A stretch of 37,785 nucleotides of DNA from NCBI GenBank assembly GCA_026988435.1, contig JALSLH010000070.1, forward strand, positions 1-37,785, given 5' to 3'. The notes under the pieces are model-generated. The model did no database searches. It was not told the DNA's origin and saw nothing but the letters and a program-made list of their open reading frames with translations. The position numbers were made by a program, and so were the translations under genes. This stretch comes from Methylophaga sp. (GTDB taxonomy: Bacteria; Pseudomonadota; Gammaproteobacteria; Nitrosococcales; Methylophagaceae). Shown piece after piece: positions 33,246 to 37,785 of this stretch (positions within the stretch are counted from its first letter, which is position 1; every line of letters starts with the position of its first letter).

Positions 33246-35741
33246 TCAAATTTTACGATAATTTTCTATTTCTGTTTTTAATTGAAGTGCGATTTCCATA
33301 TCAGGTTTTTCGGCTAGGATGTGCTCCAACATCAATTCAGCGGCTTCATAAACTTTAAGGTCTATATATAATCTTGTTAGTTTTAGTTTGCAAATAATAT
33401 CTTCTGGAAAAAAATTAATAAAATCAATATAGCAATCAATTGCTTTAATGCTGTCTCCGGTAATACGAGACGATTCGGCATAGAAGGGTAGGTAGATAGG
33501 AGATATTTGAGATAAGCACTGAAGAGCTAAGAGTGTATTAGCATGATCATTCTTTTGAATGCTTATTGATACGACTCTAAGCAAAGACTCCTCTAGTAGT
33601 GGCGAGTCTTTTAAGTTAATAATTTGATTGTGGTGCTCTAATGCTAGCTCTATATTGTTGTCTAGCTCAGCAATATAGGCAGAAAGTAATAATTCATAAG
33701 GTTCTTTTGTTACAGTTTTGGTGTGGATTAAACCATCAAGCAAATTTCTTAATCCTTCTATTTTGTTGTGCTTAAAGAGCAAAATGGCCTTAGTTTTTAA
33801 TAGATCGAAGGAAGGCTGTGCCTCTGTTATCTTTTTAAATTGACTGTCAGTTGAATTTAAAATGTCGAGAAAACTCTTTTTTAATGCTTGAAATTCTAAA
33901 TTAACGGTATCAGGAAGAGTGCTATGGATATGTAATTTTCCCCAAAGTGTCGCACGATTATAGCTTTTATCTTTTGTCCATTGATTGATTAGTAGTGAGA
34001 AGTCGGGGGCATCTTTTAGTTCTTCTAGTCTTACTTGAGTGCGTAATAGAGCGCTCTCAAGGAGTGATAATAATTCTTGAGAACCTGATTGATAAGAAGA
34101 ATAATAAATTCTACCTATTTCTTTAGCCTTTTCTGCGCTCCAAGAATCTTCATTTCCATGGGGCGACGTTATTCTGATAAAGTTTTTAACTCCAAAGTTT
34201 TTAATTAAAGCACTATAAGTACGATGTTTTCTTTGTAGTTGTTTTTCAATGTTATCAAGTGAGCGTTTATCTTTGTAATTTTCAATCTGCCCATCGAGAC
34301 TATACATTTTTTCATTTATTTTTAATGCTTTTGTCGCGAGTTTTTCTATTAACTTTATATGGTGAATAGCTTTTTTTAATTCGACTTCAGTGGATAAGTG
34401 ATGCGCTTGAAGCTCTATTGTACTTAATTGAGGTATCGATATTCCTGTAGAAGCATTATTTGGCGTGTCGAGGATTATTTGTTCGGTTGGGGCATGGGAG
34501 ATATTTTCAGCTTTTGCTGCCTCAAGAGCTAAATTAATAATGATTGTATGAGTTGATTTTATCTGTGCTGCTTGGCGCCCTAAGTTGAGTAAAGCAAGAT
34601 GATATTCAGGTGTGGTTGTGCGTTTTTCTCCATTATAGGTTTCAACTTCCAATAGCGATGTGTCGTATTTCGGTCCAGAGAGGGCTTCATCACTCCCTTC
34701 GGCATGAGTTATACCGTCTTTTGTAAAGCAAAGGTCAAATCCAGCAAGTAAAATCTGTTTGCAACCACAATAACTTGCGGCGGCAAGGGCTGAGTTGGAA
34801 ACTGTGGGACCTACAGAATTAATGTTGTCAGGGTTTGCGCTCGTTTTCCATGGAAATCTGTTGCCAAAATATAATTTTAAGCCGACCCATTGGTTGACCA
34901 GAGCAGAGTCAACATGGAATGAGTGAATAAAAACGGAGTTTTTAAACATAAACATTTCTTTACTAACATCAATGTTTATGGCTTGAGGATCGACTGAGCA
35001 CACAAAATCAGGTTCAATACTTGCTTTGATAAGCTGTCTTGATATACGCGAAACAGAAAATATAATGAGTTTTTCTCTGTTTACCTTTACCCAGGGTAAT
35101 ATTTTGGTTAGAGAGGGCCCACCTGCAAGCACAATAGCAGTTTTATCCTTGTAAATATTGTGTAGTAATTTTATCGGTAAGATATTGTCGGAAATATTTT
35201 GGATTTGACGACAGATAAAGGGCTGCGCGCCAATACTACTGATAAACTGAAAATCTAGGGATTGCAGTTCCTCTGCAACTTGCCAGTTGAGTTCGGCGTA
35301 TTCTGCTAAATTAACTTGTTGGGCACAAATAGCTTTAAGTGAATGTACATTGCGTAGAAAACTATAATCTTTAAATTTTAGTTCTAAAGCATGTTCTTTC
35401 CAGGCATTGACAGTGGTACATAAAATTTCAGGCTCCAGTGACTCAAGTAGATGGTGCTGGTGTATTTGATCTAATATTTCTTCAATTTCAATGAATAAGT
35501 AACGTGTTCCTAGAGGAATCCCTCGTTGTTGTATGTACTTAGGTAATAGTCCAGAATCTGTCCCTACAATGATATAGAGTGAATCTTCATCAAACAGTTT
35601 TTTCTTATATTCTGTGTCGAAAATGACCTCAGCACTTATTTTGCTAAAACTATCGCGATTAACATTATATAAAAAGCGTTCATTAAAAAAATTAGTTTTA
35701 AGTGCGCTAACAGATAACTGGGAAATATTGGTAGCTGTCAT
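33246..35741 (-). CDS. Maf-type motility accessory factor (DUF115/MptE-like), probable flagellin glycosyltransferase
   Basis: Maf proteins transfer nonulosonic acids from CMP-sugars to flagellin. The 831-residue protein has the DUF115 core: KTAIVLAGGPSLTKILPW with GGPS at 207-210, then PDFVCSVDPQ near 244-253, FGNRFPW, VGPTVSNSALAAASYCG and ILLAGFDLCFTKDGITHAEG. The C-terminal third is a TPR-like helical tail. It is on the same strand as, and 95 bases after, the second flagellin. No Shine-Dalgarno sequence is seen before its ATG (TTATTTTTCT precedes it), so translation may be weak or the true start different. The sugar run ending at 29192 would supply its substrate. Confidence 0.85.
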   Translation of the reverse strand: MTATNISQLSVSALKTNFFNERFLYNVNRDSFSKISAEVIFDTEYKKKLFDEDSLYIIVGTDSGLLPKYIQQRGIPLGTRYLFIEIEEILDQIHQHHLLESLEPEILCTTVNAWKEHALELKFKDYSFLRNVHSLKAICAQQVNLAEYAELNWQVAEELQSLDFQFISSIGAQPFICRQIQNISDNILPIKLLHNIYKDKTAIVLAGGPSLTKILPWVKVNREKLIIFSVSRISRQLIKASIEPDFVCSVDPQAINIDVSKEMFMFKNSVFIHSFHVDSALVNQWVGLKLYFGNRFPWKTSANPDNINSVGPTVSNSALAAASYCGCKQILLAGFDLCFTKDGITHAEGSDEALSGPKYDTSLLEVETYNGEKRTTTPEYHLALLNLGRQAAQIKSTHTIIINLALEAAKAENISHAPTEQIILDTPNNASTGISIPQLSTIELQAHHLSTEVELKKAIHHIKLIEKLATKALKINEKMYSLDGQIENYKDKRSLDNIEKQLQRKHRTYSALIKNFGVKNFIRITSPHGNEDSWSAEKAKEIGRIYYSSYQSGSQELLSLLESALLRTQVRLEELKDAPDFSLLINQWTKDKSYNRATLWGKLHIHSTLPDTVNLEFQALKKSFLDILNSTDSQFKKITEAQPSFDLLKTKAILLFKHNKIEGLRNLLDGLIHTKTVTKEPYELLLSAYIAELDNNIELALEHHNQIINLKDSPLLEESLLRVVSISIQKNDHANTLLALQCLSQISPIYLPFYAESSRITGDSIKAIDCYIDFINFFPEDIICKLKLTRLYIDLKVYEAAELMLEHILAEKPDMEIALQLKTEIENYRKI

Positions 35742-35773
35742 AGAAAAATAAGAGATTAGGATTTAAGGTTTAT

Positions 35774-35808
35774 CCTGATTACTTTTTAAATGGAAATAAG
35801 TAATCAGG
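35774..35808. terminator. Strong hairpin between the second fliC and maf
   Basis: CCTGATTACTT (35774-35784) pairs perfectly with AAGTAATCAGG (35798-35808) around a 13-base loop. It lies 28 bases after the second flagellin stop and before maf. No T run follows, so partial termination or mRNA 3'-end stabilisation, giving more flagellin than Maf, is the likely role. Confidence 0.5.
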
Positions 35809-35836
35809 TTAAGAAGTACTATTATAGTATATTCAT

Positions 35837-36682
35837 TTATTGAAGTAATTGTAGGACAGCTTGAGGTCTTTGGTTAGCTTGTGACAACATAGCTGTTCCT
35901 GCTTGTTGTAAAATCTGATTTCGACTAAGAGCGGCTGTTTCAGCGGCAAAATCGGCATCCATAATACGCGACCTTGCTGCTGATTGGTTTTCTATGGATG
36001 ACTGTAAATTAGCAATTGTTGTGGTAAAGCGGTTTTGTGCCGCCCCTAGTTTGGCTCTTGAGGTATCAATAGATTCAATCGCCAAATCAATTTGATTAAT
36101 AGCAGATAAAGCACCCGAGGCTGTAGCGCCACTACCAATACTCGCTGTAGTTACGCCTGATATAATCACTAATAAATTATCTACACCTACTGTAACTTGG
36201 TTATCCGCCGCAGTATTTGCCCCTACTTGAATAGCAACTCCCCCTGATAGTTCTCCATTAATAATTTTTTTACCATTAAATTCGGTATTTTTAATGATAC
36301 GTGTCAACTCATCATTTAGCTGGCCGAATTCAGCTTGCATTTTATTTCTATCGCTAGGAGTGATAGCCCCGTCATTAGCTGATTGCACGGCTAAGTCCCG
36401 CATCCGCTGCATGGTCTCAGTAAGGACTCCCATTGCTGCTTCAGCTGTTTGCGCCATGGAAACTCCGTCATTGGCATTTCGAGCGGCTACTGTCATGCCG
36501 CGAATTTGTGAAGTCATGCGGTCGGCAATCGCAAGTCCCGCAGCATCATCTTTTGCACTATTGACTCGTAGACCTGATGATAAACGCTCCATTGATGTAC
36601 TGAGGGCTGAGTTAGATTTTGAAAGTTGTCTTTGAGAGTTGATTGAGCTTATATTTGTATTAATGACCATTCCGCTAGACAT
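35837..36682 (-). CDS. fliC: Flagellin (second copy)
   Basis: The 281-residue flagellin is highly similar to the copy at 29483 over both end domains (MERLSSGLRVNSAKDDAAGL, NTEFNGKKIINGELSGGVAI, SRIMDADFAAETAALSRNQI). The main differences are in the centre (about 170-190) and in the extreme C terminus, PQAVLQLLQ. The start is the ATG at 36682 with CGAGGTAAATATC before it; another ATG at 36670 would give a start matching the first copy. It is read from a sigma-54 type promoter, unlike the first copy. The two genes lie head-in toward each other as inverted copies about 6 kb apart. Confidence 0.95.
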   Translation of the reverse strand: MSSGMVINTNISSINSQRQLSKSNSALSTSMERLSSGLRVNSAKDDAAGLAIADRMTSQIRGMTVAARNANDGVSMAQTAEAAMGVLTETMQRMRDLAVQSANDGAITPSDRNKMQAEFGQLNDELTRIIKNTEFNGKKIINGELSGGVAIQVGANTAADNQVTVGVDNLLVIISGVTTASIGSGATASGALSAINQIDLAIESIDTSRAKLGAAQNRFTTTIANLQSSIENQSAARSRIMDADFAAETAALSRNQILQQAGTAMLSQANQRPQAVLQLLQ

Positions 36683-36730
36683 GATATTTACCTCGGGTTA
36701 GTTTCTTAGTGTTGTTTGTAAATATCTAAA

Positions 36731-36745
36731 GCATATGGTGTGCCA
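36731..36745 (-). promoter_or_regulatory. Sigma-54 promoter of the second flagellin gene
   Basis: The minus strand reads TGGCACACCATATGC: TGGCAC and TGC with the GG and GC pairs ten bases apart, a near match to TGGCACG-N4-TTGC. It lies about 50 bases before the flagellin ATG at 36682. No sigma-28 -10 is seen on this strand in the 337-base gap from 36683 to 37019. Confidence 0.75.
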
Positions 36746-36954
36746 AGTTAAATATTATTGAGAATATTTTTTTAACTATTTGAATATTAGGTTATTTTAT
36801 TTTTTATCTATAGGTTTTGTCGTGCATATTTGGAGTCATTTTATTGACCTTATTGGTATAAATAAATGTCCTTTTATAAGGTGTGAGTAAGCTAAGCGGC
36901 AAATAAATGCCGTTACTTTTATGTGATTTCCATCAAAAATTTCAAATATTAATT

Positions 36955-36981
36955 TAAAGAATAGCGATAAAATGCCGATAA
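36955..36981 (+). promoter_or_regulatory. Sigma-28 (FliA) promoter of the YjfB-like gene
   Basis: TAAAGAAT (36955-36962), an 11-base spacer and GCCGATAA (36974-36981) give a near-perfect sigma-28 promoter about 40 bases before the ATG at 37020. Confidence 0.82.
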
Positions 36982-37019
36982 TGATGTTGTCTATAATATT
37001 TAAGAGTAAGGAGTTGGAT

Positions 37020-37208
37020 ATGATTGGTTCAGTTGGTAGTCAAGATGCACCAGGTTTAGCAACATCATTAATGAATAAGAAAACAGCAGAAGAGGAACTT
37101 GCAGTCACTGTTATTAAAAAGGGACAGGATATTGAAAAGGCTCAAGGTGAGGCGGTGGTGAAAATGATCGAGTCAGCAGTACCTGGTAGAATTGATACTT
37201 ATGCGTAG
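37020..37208 (+). CDS. YjfB family putative motility protein
   Basis: The 62-residue protein starts MIGSVGSQDAPGLATSLMNK and continues AVTVIKKGQDIEKAQGEAVV before ending PGRIDTYA. The layout of a short helical protein with a central V.(V/I)(L/I)KK.(Q/D) segment and a conserved C-terminal (I/V)D.(Y/F)A is that of the YjfB family, small flagellar-regulon proteins of unknown job. The ATG at 37020 has AAGGAG six bases before it. An upstream frame opening at 36972 lies inside the sigma-28 promoter and is not used. A terminator follows 13 bases after the stop. Confidence 0.75.
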   Translation: MIGSVGSQDAPGLATSLMNKKTAEEELAVTVIKKGQDIEKAQGEAVVKMIESAVPGRIDTYA

Positions 37209-37221
37209 TGATAAATGAATG

Positions 37222-37240
37222 AATCTCCACTGAGATTTTT
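37222..37240 (+). terminator. Intrinsic terminator after the YjfB-like gene
   Basis: AATCTC (37222-37227) pairs with GAGATT (37232-37237) around CACT and is followed by three more T. It starts 13 bases after the stop codon. The stem is short. Confidence 0.5.
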
Positions 37241-37250
37241 GAAAGTACTT

Positions 37251-37287
37251 CCTATTTCATCAATCTGTTTTATATTGATAAAATAGG
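37251..37287. repeat. Intergenic palindrome
   Basis: CCTATTTCATCAAT (37251-37264) and ATTGATAAAATAGG (37274-37287) pair at 13 of 14 positions with a nine-base loop. There is no T run after it. It lies between the YjfB-like gene and the right-hand IS and is of unknown role. Confidence 0.45.
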
Positions 37288-37383
37288 GGTATTACATGTC
37301 CCACTTAAGTAGCGAACGTCATTGAGTGATTAACAAAGCTCTGAGCATTACCTTTACTAATGCATTTCAATCCTTCAGCATAA

Positions 37384-37785
37384 GAGCCTCTTGCAAAAAT
37401 CCAAATTTTACAGCCCTATATTTGCGATCAATTCTCATTCGTATTTTTTTAAAAAAATCACCCCTTTTTTTTGGCTTTATCTGTTCTTGGATCTTATTTT
37501 TCAGTTTTTTCTAAATTTAGGGCATACCTATCCTGTTCTTTAAACTTTCAAGTTACTTTTTACTGCTTGCTTGGCTAATGCAAAAGCGCTTTACTCAAGA
37601 AAGCACATCATTTGGTTGCTGGTCAGTGCTAAAATACCAAACATCAAGTGACACATCACTTTCGCTGCGCCCTTCACTCGAACAACACGCCCACCATACT
37701 CATCTTTTAAGCGGCCATTCACTCGCTCAACGGTACTTCGTTCTTTATACCGCACTGTTTCAGCTGTTTGATAGCCTGCAATTCG
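37384..37785 (-). mobile_element. 3' part of an IS5/IS1182-type insertion sequence (partial at window edge)
   Basis: The transposase end is at 37591-37785 and a likely terminal repeat starting GAGCCTCTTGCAAAAATCC is at 37384-37402, preceded by TAA, which could be part of a short target duplication. About 190 noncoding bases with A/T runs separate the transposase stop from the terminal repeat, which is longer than usual for such an IS. The other end is outside the window. Confidence 0.65.
37591..37785 (-). CDS. DDE transposase, C-terminal fragment (partial at window edge)
   Basis: The minus strand gives 64 residues to a TAA at 37591. The fragment contains RYKERSTVERVNGRLKDEYG, with the catalytic glutamate region of DDE_Tnp_1 transposases, and VMCHLMFGILALTSNQ, typical of the C-terminal end of IS5/IS1182 type proteins. 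The N-terminal part is beyond the right edge. The frame is intact as far as seen. Confidence 0.85.
   Translation of the reverse strand, partial: RIAGYQTAETVRYKERSTVERVNGRLKDEYGGRVVRVKGAAKVMCHLMFGILALTSNQMMCFLE

Noticed and set aside
36972-37019. Longer N terminus for the YjfB-like gene
   Set aside because: It lies within the sigma-28 -10 element and would be at or before the transcription start; the ATG at 37020 has an AAGGAG site.
37326-37514. 62-codon plus-strand frame at the right-hand IS edge
   Set aside because: It is built of A/T runs across the IS terminal region with no ribosome site.

Overview
The window is AT-rich chromosomal DNA from a motile, flagellated gammaproteobacterium. 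The rpoZ-spoT-ridA-recG-ubiC order, the surE-pcm-yqaA trio and the use of both sigma-28 and sigma-54 type promoters for flagellar genes all fit that class. Methylococcales or a relative is a reasonable guess, but nothing here proves the order. No rRNA, tRNA or CRISPR array was recognised.

Layout. (1) 1-1072: insertion-sequence debris. The right end of an IS200/IS605 element sits inside a decayed IS3-family element, which itself cuts off an unidentified gene downstream of ubiC. (2) 1073-8326, minus strand: housekeeping block of ubiC, recG, ridA, spoT, rpoZ and then pgk. (3) 8540-14311: flavin reductase, a DedA membrane protein, a small lipoprotein, uppP, smr (overlapping uppP tail to tail), surE, pcm, yqaA and a YcgN-type cysteine-cluster gene, with REP-like palindromes between genes. 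(4) 14487-15092: a Uma2-type nuclease-fold gene. (5) 15416-29192: flgL followed by a 12-gene same-strand run for a nonulosonic (pseudaminic-like) acid. It holds pseB, pseC, pseF, three methyltransferases, a uronate isomerase, an SDR, an ATP-grasp ligase, a short NeuB-like synthase, pseG and a GH57-type protein. (6) 29361-37208: flagellar filament block. A sigma-28 promoter precedes fliC, followed by flaG, fliD, fliS and a fliT-like gene. On the opposite strand a sigma-54 promoter drives a second fliC followed by a Maf-type flagellin glycosyltransferase. A small YjfB-like motility gene has its own near-perfect sigma-28 promoter. (7) 37384-37785: the 3' end of another IS (IS5/IS1182 type).

How the parts may work together. 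PseB and PseC make the 4-amino-6-deoxy altrosamine nucleotide, PseG removes UDP, the NeuB-like synthase condenses the sugar with PEP, PseF makes the CMP-sugar and Maf puts it on flagellin. The usual acetyltransferase PseH is absent, the synthase lacks the SAF domain, and a complete UxaC-type uronate isomerase, an SDR, an ATP-grasp ligase, three methyltransferases and a GH57 protein are interleaved. My main inference is a variant flagellin glycan whose amino group carries something other than acetate, possibly a methylated sugar acid. The enzyme families are visible in the sequence; the combined pathway is a hypothesis.
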